From Echinometra lucunter (taxonomy: Eukaryota; Echinodermata; Echinoidea; Camarodonta; Echinometridae): DNA of 64,000 nt. Where the stretch lies: assembly GCA_029962745.1 (NCBI GenBank), contig CM057156.1, forward strand, positions 32,240,309-32,304,308, in the 5' to 3' direction. Position numbers and translations under genes: made by a program. The notes below the pieces were generated by a model. That model was not told where the DNA came from. It made no database searches and saw only the letters and a list, made by a program, of their open reading frames with translations. Below, piece after piece: positions 12,701-25,680 of the stretch. The first letter of the stretch is position 1. The number at the start of each line of letters is the position of its first letter.

Positions 12701-15342
12701 AGAGATAGTCTCCAGTTCTCCAGACTTGGTTGATTGGCTAAAAACTCATTGTACTTGAGTTATTTGATGGTGTGAAGGAACCTCTTTATCTGATCGTATC
12801 GTGATAGCAGTTTAGGTGGCAGGCGTGGGCCTCTTTGTCCCTTCCCCTCTCTGATGGTTTGATGTAGACAGGCTGACCTTCCTCCACCCTGTTCTAGTAT
12901 GACAAACTATCGAAGGTCTATTCACCCTTGAATGAGTGGTTCACAGGTTCTAGGAATGTCCAGAGATGGAGAGAGAGAGAGAGAGAGAGAGCATGAGAGC
13001 ACAAGAAATCCACTGGATAGAGCATTCACCCTAGAGGGAGACATTCATAAACAGACAGTAAGAGAGCAGCAGAGGGAGAAAGAAATGGCATAATGTGAAA
13101 GATAAAAGGGGAGAGTAGTCGTTGATAAGGAGGAGGGGGAGAGGAAGGGGGAAGAGAAAAGTAGACATACAGATAGAGAAAAACGGAAATCTCGGTTGAA
13201 GGACACAGAAAGAGATGCAAACAGGTAAATAGTGACAGTATCAGAGAAACAGAGAAATCTAGGCTTTTAAGCCTGAGATTAAGATATAATGCATTGTATT
13301 AATATTCCTTATAACCTAGATTTATGTCAGAGAAGTAGGTTGTTTACGACCTGTGCTGTGAAGCTGACAGAACTGGCAAAAGCTGTCTCAAGCCAGGCCT
13401 GAAGGATCGCGAACGACCTGATGAAAGGAAGCGAGTCGCCTTGCTCTCATCAGTGTTGTCATCCAGCTACACCATAATGGAGAGATATCAATTATTGATC
13501 CAATTAGTGCATCACAGAGGTATGGCTAAAGCAGAGCCTTGGAAGAGAAAGGATGCCTCCTTCTGAAGCCAGTGTATAAACCATTCTATGCAATTAAGTT
13601 TCTGCTGTCTTATTATGTTTATGCTGGTACTGCAGCTACCTTTACCGGGAAGGTCATATTTTGTTTGATGAAGCAACAGGCAAGAAGGTTTATAGCTCAT
13701 AATCATAATCACAAAATCATCATGTTCTTTCTCTCTTCATTTGGTAACGATACTGAGCAGGTCTTTAGTTTGCCCACAATCATGTTGTGTACAGAACTGG
13801 TCTAAGTATCATTGTCAAGATATCTGCAATAAATCATTAGTGTGTCCTCATTTTTTTATGTTGTTGTTTTGTATCATTTTTGGTGATTTTTTTTAATATA
13901 GGCATGTTTCACTGGCAGTAAAGTAAGGTCACACAAGTGTACGCCAGAATCTTGGAGACTGTTACCATGGTAACTAATGTATTTCTCCGGTATCTGACCT
14001 GGGATGAACCCAGGTTTAACATTTCCAAAGTTGCACGATTTCTCAGGAGTATCGGGCCCACTGCCAGTGCAGTTCATGGTATGTCTCCAAGAGACTGGAG
14101 GGAGTGACTCATTCATTGCTAGCCTGTAGTGGAATTTCATTGGAATGGAAAATCAGTTTAGGTTTACTTCAAAAGTATTTCAACTTCATAATCTGCTTTA
14201 TGTTAAGTCAGAAGTACAGAGTTGTACTGGAATATTCTACTGATTTAAGTACACATCTCTCATATTGATGTATCTGCTATTTGAATAGAATTAAGAGAAC
14301 CACTCTTGATTAATTCAACAGTCCTGTTTGAAGGCTAAAAGAGCCTGATACCTGTGTTTCCCATCCGGTCCTGATTAATGAACAATAATCTTCTTCTCCC
14401 AAAAGATATTTCTTTGTCAAATTTGTGGTTTTTCCTTGTTGATCAGATTCATTCTTCATCTCTGAGAAAAAATGACCCATAAACTGACTAGTACTCTGAA
14501 AGTCAGTGACACTGTAGCATCCAGTAGCATTGATTTCTCTTGTCTATATTAAGCATACAAACATTTAAGGATCCATGATAGATCATGAGCAGTCACATCT
14601 TATGGAGTAGTGCCCCATGTGAGCACTTGACTTCCATTTCCCCAGGGATCTTCTCACCTTTTTTGCGGAAAGACTCCATGGTTGACAAGTTGCATACTGG
14701 GGAAAAAAGTGTCACATCTCAAGGTCAACAGGAATCTTGTGAATGGAGGAACAGCTATCTTATGGGAAGTAGGGAAGGGGTCATTAAAATGTTGCCTCTA
14801 TTTTTTCATGTGCAAATTTTTGAACAAAATATCATTTTGCCTTTCTTTGCTCTAGGCCATAGACACACAGTTGAGTTATTATATCTTGTAACTGATAAAG
14901 TATGTCACGTCACGTTGTAAGGTCAGGGTATGTCAACTGAATGTTGGCAAAGCCATCAAATTGATTGGGGGGGGAGGCATCAAATGTTAGCTCATCATGC
15001 ATACAAGTTGTTGCATGAAAATATGATTCTTATCCTGTCCCTCACATGCCACCCCAAGCATTTTTTGAGTGAATCATCTCCATTCTCTTTGAGATTTTCC
15101 TGAGAATATCTCTCTTTTTTTCCTGTTGGAACTGTGTAGTTATGTCAAAGTATCCATTAATTACTTATTTTACTGTCATGCGGAATATGATAGTACATTC
15201 ATGCAGCTTTTGATGTTGTTGTACTTGTCGTCAGTCATGATGCATGTAATTAAAATTTCTAACCTCTATTTTCACAACGTAGTCAAGTACCGGTATGTAA
15301 ACAGTGACTTCTTAACCATATTTTCTTCTGTTTAACTTACAG
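9731..15342. other. Non-coding stretch, probably intron of the chondroitin synthase gene
   Basis: I searched the plus strand for the synthase's N-terminal glucuronyltransferase exon, whose DDD-containing core should give a frame of several hundred bases, and found none. Simple repeats include G runs near 10151-10165, poly(A) at 11566-11592, a CT tract near 11680-11716 and GA tracts at 12968-12990. A palindrome lies at 10605-10660. Frames at 13512-14140 and 14585-14920 show no family motifs. Confidence 0.5.
10605..10660. repeat. Imperfect palindrome with a perfect core
   Basis: The core TATACTCTTC-AAA-GAAGAGTATA (10621-10643) is perfect. The outer ATGCATCATTTT / GAAATGATGCAT arms extend it. 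A second ATGCATTTTAATA / TGCATCATTTTAAGAG pair follows to about 10706. Confidence 0.7.
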
Positions 15343-16944
15343 ATGCAGACACTGTTCTACAACAACTACAGTGTGGGGGACACAGCATTCACCGGAGACT
15401 TGCAGCGATTGGAGGTTCACAATGCCATCACCATGCATCCTGTCAAAAGAACACCTTACCTTTACCGCCTTCACAACTACCTCCAGTCAGTCAAGATCCA
15501 GAACTTGCATGCGAAGATCACGTCACAGTATCGTGAGATCCAAGAACTCAAGGAGCTGCTCCATGAAGATGGTGAGGAATCAGTCACTGTTCTGGACCAG
15601 GATGCTCGACGCTATGGCACACCTGTAAGTCTGAATCAGTACATCCCTGATAGTCATAGGGATGTTATACCCTGGAATTTCTTCTCACGGTATGTATACC
15701 ACTGCTGCCATGATAGCCCTCGTATGGGTCTCACCCAGTCAGTCAGAACTGCCCTCAAAGACATTGTAATGCAGGTCATGAAGTTGATAAATTCCAATTC
15801 ACAAAAAGTTGGCAGGACGATAGAGTACAAAGAGATCTTGTACGGTTATTCCCGCGTCACACCCAATCTTGGAGCAGATTATATCTTGGATTTATTATTG
15901 ATATACAAGAAGCATAGAGGAACAACTAGAACTCTGTCTGTCCGAAGACATGCTTATCTTCATCAGTCTTTTGACAGAATAGAGTTCAAGGAGGAAGAGG
16001 ATGGCTATGCAAGTAATGTACCTGCTACAGGTGGATTCCAGAGCTCGCTCAGCATCTTTGGTCATAAGACAAACTCAGATGTATCCTCACAACTTGGTCG
16101 AAGTCCAGAGAGGATTAAAGCAACTATACACTTTATCATGCCTCTCTCTGGGAGGCTAGAAATATTCCAACGCTTTATGAGGAACTATGATCGTGTGTGC
16201 TTAAAAACAAATGAAAATACAAAACTACTTGTTATACTCTTCAAGAGAGCAGCGGATGATCCTTCTGCAGATATCATCAAGACGGTGAATGATTACCAGA
16301 AACTGTACCCTGGTAAAGAGATGAAGGTCATACAGGCACAGGGAGATTTCAGTCGTGGCTTAGCCTTGGAGCTTGGAGCTGGGCAGTATGGCCCTGATGC
16401 TCTTATGTTCTTTGTGGATGTAGACATGTACTTATCGCAGGGATTCCTCAACCGTTGTCGCATGAACACCAACCGTGGCAAATCCGTCTACTTTCCTGTT
16501 GTTTTCAGTCAGTACAGTCCTGATATTGTGTTTGGCTCGGAAGCACGCCAAGGTAGCCAGCTGGTCATCAACAACGACGCTGGTTATTTCCGTCACTTTG
16601 GCTTTGGTCTGGTGTGCCTGTACCACGGCGATATGAATGATGTGGGTGGTATGAATAATGCCATTGTGGGTTGGGGAATGGAAGACGTGGACCTTTATGA
16701 GAAATTTGTGCAAAGTAACATGACAATATTCCGCGGACCAGACACAGGACTGGTCCACATATACCACCCTGTTATATGTGACCCTCGGTTAGAGGCAAAG
16801 CAGTACCAAATGTGTATAGGCTCAAGAGCAAGCACGTATGGAAGCAACATGCAGCTGGCAAGACTCTTACAAGAAATGTCGCAAAATAAAAAAGGAGGGA
16901 AGAAACCCAGTAGTCATGAAGATGAAGATTATGATGGCAGGTAG
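15343..16944 (+). CDS. CHSY1: Chondroitin sulfate synthase, 3'-terminal coding exon
   Basis: This exon encodes the last 533 residues of a chondroitin synthase of the CHSY1/CHSY3 type. These are Golgi type II enzymes that alternately add GlcA (GT31-like half) and GalNAc (GT7-like half) to extend chondroitin chains. A polypyrimidine tract and TTACAG precede the first base. The frame opens with MQTLFYNNY, which matches an internal part of the family, so the ATG at 15343 is an exon start and not the translation start. The C-terminal GalNAc-transferase domain covers about residues 262-490. It has the metal-binding DVD at 359-361 within FFVDVDMYL, and GWGMEDVD at 443-450. The tail is lysine- and acid-rich. 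The N-terminal glucuronyltransferase half lies outside the window or in exons I could not find. CHSY1 versus CHSY3 cannot be decided, and CHPF is less likely because the DxD motif is intact. Confidence 0.93.
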   Translation: MQTLFYNNYSVGDTAFTGDLQRLEVHNAITMHPVKRTPYLYRLHNYLQSVKIQNLHAKITSQYREIQELKELLHEDGEESVTVLDQDARRYGTPVSLNQYIPDSHRDVIPWNFFSRYVYHCCHDSPRMGLTQSVRTALKDIVMQVMKLINSNSQKVGRTIEYKEILYGYSRVTPNLGADYILDLLLIYKKHRGTTRTLSVRRHAYLHQSFDRIEFKEEEDGYASNVPATGGFQSSLSIFGHKTNSDVSSQLGRSPERIKATIHFIMPLSGRLEIFQRFMRNYDRVCLKTNENTKLLVILFKRAADDPSADIIKTVNDYQKLYPGKEMKVIQAQGDFSRGLALELGAGQYGPDALMFFVDVDMYLSQGFLNRCRMNTNRGKSVYFPVVFSQYSPDIVFGSEARQGSQLVINNDAGYFRHFGFGLVCLYHGDMNDVGGMNNAIVGWGMEDVDLYEKFVQSNMTIFRGPDTGLVHIYHPVICDPRLEAKQYQMCIGSRASTYGSNMQLARLLQEMSQNKKGGKKPSSHEDEDYDGR

Positions 16945-17496
16945 CATTGACTCCAAATCTTAATACCTATTGTAAAAGCTTTGCCATGGTGATTTGCCAG
17001 TGAGAAAACTTTGAGTTTTTTCACACCCTTGATTGGCATAAAGGTTATGAATTCTGCAAATACAGTTCCCACATATTTTTTTCAGCAATATTCGTCTTCT
17101 CATGTTAAAAATCTGCAAATGCAATTTATTTGTGGAAGCATGCGTATTGATCACGTCAATGATGAAAACATTTGGAAGCACAATAGATGATTGTTAAGAC
17201 AATTGGTTTTTCAGGTGCAGTCATTTTCATGTTTTATATTTTGAAGAATCACTTGCAGACTAATCTTCTCTTCAAGGCTGGGATGTTAACAACCAGCATG
17301 TGCATAAGTGTACATACATAAATACACTTCTTCATTGTAGCTCTCAGCAAACAACATTATGATGTACATGTGCTTGTTTTAAAACCACAGATTTTATTAC
17401 CATCATTTGTTTCAAGAAAATCACATTTGAAAATGAGGAATTGCTTGAGGACATACTTTCATCTCTTACTCATTCATGTTTTATATTGTCTGTTAC

Positions 17497-17561
17497 TTTG
17501 GAGCCAGAAGGGCATTAACTCATATCATTGTATACAGACTTAATGCCCTTCTGGATCCAAA
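17497..17561. repeat. Hairpin in the putative 3' UTR
   Basis: The arms 17497-17518 (TTTGGAGCCAGAAGGGCATT...) and 17540-17561 are reverse complements with one mismatch, around a 21-base loop. It is a small foldback element or a stable RNA hairpin in the synthase message. Confidence 0.75.
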
Positions 17562-20500
17562 TATGATATAGTCCTACTCATTGACTTGCATGTAGGTACA
17601 TCCACTACTGAATTACATGTTGCATCATTTTATCTACATGTATGTAAATCAGAAGGCTAGTTTGGTCCATACTCTACTAACTATTTAACCCAATTCCTGG
17701 TTTAAGCTAGGTCAAAAGTCATGTTTAGTAAAGGGAGTTGGAACAAGTTTCTTGGTTTAACATGACTGTATCCTCTTGTGATTTTTTAAATGAAGTACAG
17801 TAGTTAACTCTGGGTTTATGCATGTGTCTTCAGTCACTCTATTGGTGCGTACCCCAGTCTCAACTCATTGTCTATTTTGTATTCTATAAATGAGTGTAAT
17901 AATCATCATGGCAAAGCTTTAAGTATATATTTATTATTGCTATTATGCCCAAAGTCCACTTTCAATAAGACATTCATTCCTCTTGTTTGAAAGTACAGGT
18001 CAAAATGTAAGAGGAAAAATGCAACTCTGTGGTGCATATGAGTACCAAATCATGTGTGTGTTGTAAAAAGAAAATAATCTTCTATTTCTATGCTAGAAAT
18101 ACATACAAAGCCATCATTTTGAAGGAATTGTTGATGATGTGTAAGTTCCTATTGCACTCTACAAGCTTTCGTATTGTATTAACAAGGATTTGAAAATCCA
18201 GTGCATTAAAATTTCAAAATGAATTGTTACATTTTCGTGTCATGTCAAAAAAGAAATATTCTCTTTGACATCAGAAGGAATGAATTATATTAATACATTG
18301 TAATTCATCAAAACGAAAAGAGGAACTTGCAGATTCAGATGTGTTTAATAGGGTTTGAACCCCATGAGTATTGCAGATTGCCTTTAAGTACCACATAGCA
18401 TAACTCATCCAAACATGATCTAAAAGACTCATAATGCTTGTGGTAAACTTCATTTCCTCTTGAACAGGTTGTCAATAATAATGATGAGACTTGCATTTTC
18501 AGCATGCATGCAGGATTCAACTACATGGAACATAGTGCAAAGTACAATTATGAAACAGCAGTGTATGTGACAATGATACCACCTGTTAAATATCAGGTAA
18601 TATTCTGTAAAGAGTGCCAAAATTTCAAAGTAAAAACCTCTTTGGCTCCCAAGAAGGATACTCAGAAGTGCAACAGCTTGGTATCTGAAAAAAAAAGGAA
18701 TTGCAAATTGCGTAATACATGTTAAATACGTGTATGAATGCAGTATTTTAAGCCGTCATGCCTCTACAATTTTACCATCAACTGAATTGCCAGAATGGCA
18801 GCCCTAATGATCCACAAATTATAATATAATGTGAAAGCTACTGAACGGTTTATTTTTTCAAAACAAATTCAAGCATGTACCCCCTTTTCATCCTTTGTAT
18901 TCTTTTCCAGAAAAGAGTAAACCTTAACAATAGAGGGATGTCTTTACAATTAGTCACATAAACTTCTTTTTGATGTAGTTTTGACCATCTGTTTTTGAGC
19001 TGTACTAAGTCACTTATTGGTGTTTTCATGCTTAACATGGAAAGTTTTTAAATCGTCCTGTTCTGTACTTTTTTGACATGGATGTTTTTGTAATAATCAA
19101 CAAGCAACTGGTTTGTTCATGGAATATTTTATGAAAATTGTATATATTCTATTTAATTTTGTAAGATATGAGATTCTATATGTAGAAACATTGTATATTC
19201 AGTTAGCATAGAAGTAGTGTTTTCTTGTAGAGGAAGAGAATGTAGATCTAGCAACCATATTTTGTTGACCTACAGAGCATAGATGTTGCAAAGTGTCCTT
19301 TCTTTATCTCAATCTTAGCAGCTATCAAACAATGATCATTGGCATTGTGAAATGGTGCTGCTATTAACCGTTTCCACTAACCACGAATTGTGCGATTTAT
19401 GAATGGCAATGTTTTATTAGTATAATGTTATTCATGTACATTATGTTTTGTTTTGTTTTGTTATTTTTGTAGAGATTTGTTGAAATGTTTGAACACTTAA
19501 TGGTGATTAGATGATTTTGGTTTTGAAATGAAAGTACTATTGATATTATATTATGTAGTTCAATTTATTCATGGTTTATTATTCCAATCATTATTTTTTT
19601 CCAGTTTAATGCACTTAAATGCTTATTTACTTACACATAATATAGGTAATGTGTTGTGTGTGTATTGGGATGACTACACACTGAATAGACCTAGTGAAGT
19701 CTCATTATCTAACCTAGTTTATGATGTCCCAGTGCATGATATACTTCATGCCTAGTTATTATCTAATCCTGGTGAAAAGCCCACCAGAGTTCCCCCCCCC
19801 CCCCCCCCTCAACTTGATTTTAACTCCTCCTGTTCCACTAACTTTACAATTATACATGTACCTAAGGTTCAAGAATTCCTTTTAATTGTTAGATTTAGCA
19901 TACAATATTATTCATATCTGCTTCATATGAAATACATATTTCAGCATTCAGTTTGTATTGTGATTTCCTACTAACAGGATGGAATGAATTAGAAGGCTCA
20001 TTTTCTAGAACATGTAATTCCACCACTTTTCTAATGATATGCTAAAAAGCAAATACGTGTACATTGAAAGTATTTTAGTGCAGGGAGGGAAGGGTCATGA
20101 TGAGTGAATGAGGTGAAAAGGATAAGCAGCATTCTCAAAGAGAAAATGACATCAAATATGCTTTTTGCTGCAGTTGTTAATCAAAATGTGGTCATACACT
20201 TCTTGTTATTTCTCATGAATTAATATTTCTTTGATATGATATTTATTTCAATTGCTTGAGTACACAGTAGTCATAGAACACGATTGGAACTTCTGTAAAG
20301 TAAGGGCAATATCATCATCTCATTTCTTCACTAGAAAACAACAGGGTTCAGGTTTCGAAAAGGTGCTACTTGTCATTAAAAATCAATATTTCAAAAATAT
20401 CTCTTTAAGAATAGAAATATTATGTGTAGTATGCCTTTCTGTATTTCAAGGGGGAAAAAAATTCTAGTCCACTTTCAAAATTGGTTGTAAGATTTTGGAA

Positions 20501-20897
20501 GTTTGGAAGTTTATTTTGTATCATGTTCCCCTATGTTTTATTCTTATGTGCAACTTGCAATCAGGTAATTTAATTGTTGAGTAGGGGAACAAACAACGAC
20601 TGATTTTTAGGAAGTTGATTTATTCATTTACTCATTTATGTGGCATCTATTATGTAACTGACATTTGTTAGTATAGTGGGCTACATTTTAGTGTAATCTA
20701 CATGTAGATTTGTTTTTACTTAGCGATTCCTAAATCTCTTTTTTAAAAATCCCTTTTTAAAAACTTGATATTTACACCTTGATCATGTCAGAAGTGGTGT
20801 CTGAATTATGTAGGAAAAACATTGATATATTTTATGATGCTTGTGTACAGAAATTGAAATTATGAGGAATTGATTGTGATACTAATGATATACATGT

Positions 20898-20903
20898 AAT
20901 AAA
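20898..20903 (+). terminator. Candidate polyadenylation signal for the chondroitin synthase gene
   Basis: AATAAA followed within 35 bases by a T/GT-rich stretch (TTCTGTGTATTCCTTGTATG). The signal is short and could be fortuitous. Confidence 0.4.
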
Positions 20904-20988
20904 TTCACCATTCTGTGTATTCCTTGTATGTTTAAAAGAGTTTGAATACCGTCAGGACTCCAAGTCTGAATCGTGTGTTTTGACATTT

Positions 20989-21402
20989 TAACCCATTCAT
21001 GACAGAGGTCCACATTTTGTGGTTTGTCCTAATATCTTTTGATGCAAAGCCCTAAAAATCATACCATATACATGAGCAGAAAGAGCAAAAAATTCTACAC
21101 AAACTGTGCCCATTTTGGTTGCGTCAATATTTGTTGTTTGATGCTGAATTTTTTATAAAGGAAAATAAGCATTAAAATCCTTAAATTGGCAATGTGATAG
21201 AAAGTTTAAAATCAACGTTTTCCCCTGCAAATTGGCAACTTTTTGACTTCTCATCATAATTTCTGTCAATTTATATTCATTTCAGATACATAACGTTTTA
21301 TGAGAAAAATGTAGCAATAAAATAAAAATGTTGGTGTTGCCAATTTGAAGAGTAAAAGCTGATCAAATTAGGATTTAAATAATTCCTGTCACGAATGGGT
21401 TA
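20989..21402. mobile_element. TIR element, copy 1 (TTAACCCATTC family)
   Basis: About 414 bp bounded by TAACCCATTCATGACAG and CTGTCACGAATGGGTTA. A second copy about 90% identical by eye lies at 29190-29597 in the same orientation. No coding capacity. It looks like a MITE. Confidence 0.85.
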
Positions 21403-21859
21403 AAAAATGAACAACCCAGAGCAAGAGATAGATAGAGACAGAGGGAGAGAGAACTAGAGAAAATGTAGAAAATGGGGAGTACATTAAAAGAAAAATTTTT
21501 TTTTAAAGATTTGCATATTCATCTGCTATTTCTTTACTAATCTAAATTTGACCAAGTACTGACTATCGGTTTTATTCACTATAAGCAGATAAGCATCAAA
21601 GACAGTGGTACCATTTTTCCCTTGACATGAATTTGTGTCCTTACAGTCGAACTTCTTATGACGAAATGGTGGCTAAAGATGTACCGTTTCATTGAGAAAT
21701 GACCTTCATTAACCTTCATAATGACTGTTCCGTACCGGAAAGAAGAAGAAAGGGGGAAATGGACTGGCTAACTCTTCACTAATTCCCAAAGTGTGTCAAA
21801 GGACAGGACAGGACAAGATGGTAAGAAGTGGTCAAAATATCATCAGTTGTGTTCAAAGG

Positions 21860-22024
21860 CCCTGGGCCCCATTTCATAAAAAGTTGTTATAATAGCAACT
21901 CTTGCTGGAATGGCAACTTTTCTTATAAAAGCCAATCAGGAAGCAGAATTCTCACCGTTGCCATGGTAGTTACCATTCCAGCAGGAGTTGCTATCATAGC
22001 AACTTTTTATGAAATAGGGCCCTG
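21860..22024. mobile_element. Foldback element (ATTTCATAAAAAGTTG arms)
   Basis: The arms of about 60 bp read GGGCCCCATTTCATAAAAAG on the left and CTTTTTATGAAATAGGGCCC on the right, with GCAACT...CTGGAATGG inner arms around a 40-base loop. Elements of similar size and plan, with related ends, lie at 34502-34663 and 44698-44829. Confidence 0.8.
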
Positions 22025-22047
22025 GAGTTTATCGGAAACACTGGGGA

Positions 22048-22272
22048 TGGTGATGAAGATGGTGATGATGGTGATGATGATGGTGGAGATGATGACAGAG
22101 ATGATGATGATAATGGTGAGGATGATAATGGTGAGGTTGATGATGGTGGTGATGATGATGGTGGTGATGATGACAGAGATGATGATGATAATGGTGAGGA
22201 TGATGATGGTGGTGATGATGACATAGATGATGATAATGGTGAGGATGATGATGGTGATGATGATGATGATGT
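22048..22272. repeat. (GAT/GGT)n microsatellite
   Basis: Degenerate triplet repeat of GAT and GGT with higher-order units containing ATGACAGAGATGATG. The methionine-, serine- and histidine-rich frames here are products of the repeat. Confidence 0.95.
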
Positions 22273-25200
22273 CCTATCCTATACCTCATGTCCCATCTTG
22301 CCCCTCCCCCCCCCCCCCCTCCTTTCCCTTACTGCCATCAAAACCTTATTATATGAGATAATTATTCAGATTTCATATTCCACAAGAAGGTTAGCCTACC
22401 ACCCCGACTGCGATGTCCTTCTTATGTGGGTGGAAACTGCTCTAGTGGTATTGTCGAGAATGAATCATGTCAGCTAGGATTATTCAGACTGCAACCAGAA
22501 ATTTGTCATTGTTAAAGGAAGGCCCGCAGCAACATTTACTTGCTAGCTTTTTAATGAAATGAACTGGGACATGGGCTCAAAAGATCACATTGGAACGAAA
22601 TTCCCATGATTTCTTTTTTATTTTTTATTATTAATAAAAAAAGAAAAAAAAAAGAAGAGGCAGTGGATGAAGATTTTGTCAGAAAATGAGATTTGGAATT
22701 GGATGAAGCTTATCGTTTGGAAAATATTTGGATATTACATAACAAGATCAAAACTACTTTTAAAAAATCAGCTTTAGGCAACTTCGATAGCCCTGTCTGT
22801 CACCTTTAGAAATGTGCGGATTTTACAGTACAATCGGCTTTCGAAATTGTGATTGAGTTGATTTTCGGATAGTAGTTTTTATCATGCATGTTGCATCCAG
22901 CGGCAGGTTTTGTTCCATTATTCTTGATCAAAATGGTATATATTCCAGCCAGCCTAGTGGCATGAGTTGATGGAGCAAATTTGTAATATTTCACACCCGT
23001 CAGTCTACCTGTGTATCCCCAAGTCATATCTATTTCATTTTAAAGGATCATGTGGGCTACACGGGAAGAAATTCAATCTTCTAAAAAGGTCACTTCTAAA
23101 TAGCATTTCATAATAAGGCATATATACCAATTTTGGGGCAGTCTTTTTGATGAATAGAATATGTCTTGTCTTCAGCCTTTATCCACATCCAAATGAAAAA
23201 AAGGGCTTGACTCACAATTACCCAATTCATTCTGAGCTGGAAAAGGTACTATTGTACTTATCCATCCCAGCCCCCCCCCCCCCCCCCTCCCTCCCCCTCC
23301 TTATTAAAAGGAAAATTAATTCATACGTGGTTTTTATTGATTATTTATTTTTTATTTATCTATTTATTCATTTATTATTCATTTATTCATTCACTCACTC
23401 ATTTATCTAGTCAGTTATTCATTCATTTATTCATTCATTCATGCATCCATCTGTTCATATAGTTAGTTATACAACTCGTCATTAGCAGCCATTGGCTGCA
23501 TTGTTCACAGTTTACAATAAAGACGCATAAACTACATTTAATTATTACAAATTATATAAGTTTTACTAACAAAGCACTCAATCTGCTCAGGTAAATGATT
23601 AAGGTATATGCATACAATAATGGAAAAGTTATGAATTCCATGGAGAGAAATCATGTTACTGTTCCTTATATTTTCGGAAAAGATATTGTTTAAAAGGGTT
23701 CATTAAATCGAAAATAATACAGAGTTTGATCCGAAAATCAGTAGAAAGTCCAAATTACAGGTCAGTTCACAGTTAAAATGAAATTTATCCTAACGTACTC
23801 GGACATTGACTGTTTTGGCGGGTTCATTTTATATGGAATCTGGCCCAGCATCCAAATGGCATATACGTTTTCATTAAAAATATATAGTTTTATTGATCCT
23901 TGTGACCTTAAAGTTCTTTCCTGAAGCATCTTCTGTTTAAACAGACAAGGTGTTAATTTGATACAAACCTCGGGTCCATGTTTAGCTTCGCTCGGTGATT
24001 AAGTTGTTCTCCTTAGGGAAATACCACCTAAGGATTGTTTGATAACCTTTTTTGAGCTCCTTAGAGGAGCCGGTTTATTATTATTACTCTCAAGGAATAG
24101 TTCATCGGCTTTCTCCTAAGCAAATTAAGAACCAATCTTGGTCTGTACATCCACCGAAGATCCTCTCTCCCTCTCCCTTGCCTCTAGGGGAGCTACGCTA
24201 CACAAAATCAATTACAATAGTGCATGGGTGCAATTAGATAGTCTGAAGTGTTGTCATGATCTAAAAGGGATTCACATGGGAAATGCGAGGCATTTGAACT
24301 ATACAATCATAACAAATAAATTTGCGTATGCAGAAATCGATGACATGGATGGGAAAGCGGACTTTATATTATATAACCGGGCTTCTAATTAAACTGCCGA
24401 CTGTCTCCCTTGTTGTCTTGTGTAAGTTAATGTATGTACTACAGCATTGTAAATCTTGATAGCTTTTCTCTTCTTTCCTTTTTATCTGTCTTTATAAAAG
24501 GAGAAGGAACACTGCACATTATAGAAATGTGGATATATCTAAATAGCGTCCGTAAAGCGACTGCACATGCAGGACACTTAAATACACTACATAATGCAGA
24601 GTGCATGGGTATGCAGTTGCCACTCGAACTGTATGTTGCCACTCTATAGTTTCGCGCGTTAATGTGTCATTAACTTTGCAGAGTAATCTAGGGAAGATAT
24701 GGACTTGTTCTTGCAGGAAAATTGGATCCAAAAACACATTTGATTCATGCCCTTCTATATAGCTCACAAGAATTATGTTTACATTTGAGGATTCGCTTGT
24801 TTATCTGTTTCTTTGTTTGATTAGAATTTTTCTCTATCCTTTATCCAGACATTCTTAATCACATCATTATCTTGCCCTTCGACAACGTCGGCTATATATT
24901 CTAGATATTTATAATATCTGTCAATACATGCACAGTCAGCAACATTATCAAATATTATTTTTTCAGAGACCAATTTTTAAAATGACACACTGGATTCCAA
25001 GATGTCACGAACACTTAAAGTTTAACTGAATGTCCCCAACGCAGGATTCGTGGGTCTAGTGCAGATGAACAAAGCCACAGAGAGACCTGAATACTGGGGA
25101 TCAGTATGCCCCAGAATATTTGCGTCAAATTTTACTAAGAGAATGAAAATCCCATTTATAGAAGGCAATGGGTTTCTTAGCATCGTGCTTTGAAACCGTG

Positions 25201-25492
25201 AATATATACGACAGGCGAGTAGCAGTAAGCGTGGCTCGTAGTATTACAAGTGCATGCAGTTTCGTAGTATAGACTGTTAAGCTATTATAGTAAACCAGTT
25301 AGAGACCAATATGGAATAGAACTTCATGATACCTCTTCAGTTCTACGGCTCTTAGCACTATTTGCTTAGTCCATTTCCGCATGCAGGGGAAATAATAAAA
25401 TGATTTCCGACGCAATATACACGAAGAACAGAGCTGGCATTAAAGGGGTATCATTCGACGGGAAGGAATTCCATCGAAATCAGTGAAACAAT

Positions 25493-25603
25493 CTACACTG
25501 CATTACCCCTCTCCCCCCCCCCCCCCATTGATATTTATCTCTCTCCCCCCCCCCTTTATCTCTCAATCAGATTTCTCTCTCTCTCTCTCTCACTCCCACT
25601 CCC

Positions 25604-25673
<70 letters not shown>

Positions 25674-25680
25674 TTCTCTC
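25493..25680. repeat. (CT)n and poly(C) tract
   Basis: Alternating long CT repeats and C runs. A similar but shorter tract lies at 26027-26120. Confidence 0.95.

Larger units (their letters stand above)
16945..20988 (+). other. Probable 3' UTR of the chondroitin synthase gene
   Basis: AT-rich and without a convincing frame. The first good AATAAA downstream of the stop is at 20898-20903, which would make the 3' UTR about 3.95 kb. ATTAAA variants occur earlier, for example near 18205, and could end shorter transcripts. A hairpin lies at 17497-17561 and a 17-base poly(C) run at 19792-19808. Confidence 0.4.

Noticed and set aside
14585..14920. 111-residue frame before the synthase exon
   Set aside because: No family motif, no good acceptor or donor, and composition like the surrounding non-coding DNA. 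It does not match the missing glucuronyltransferase part.
22029..22289. Histidine-rich and serine-rich frames
   Set aside because: Both read the same GAT/GGT repeat, in different frames.
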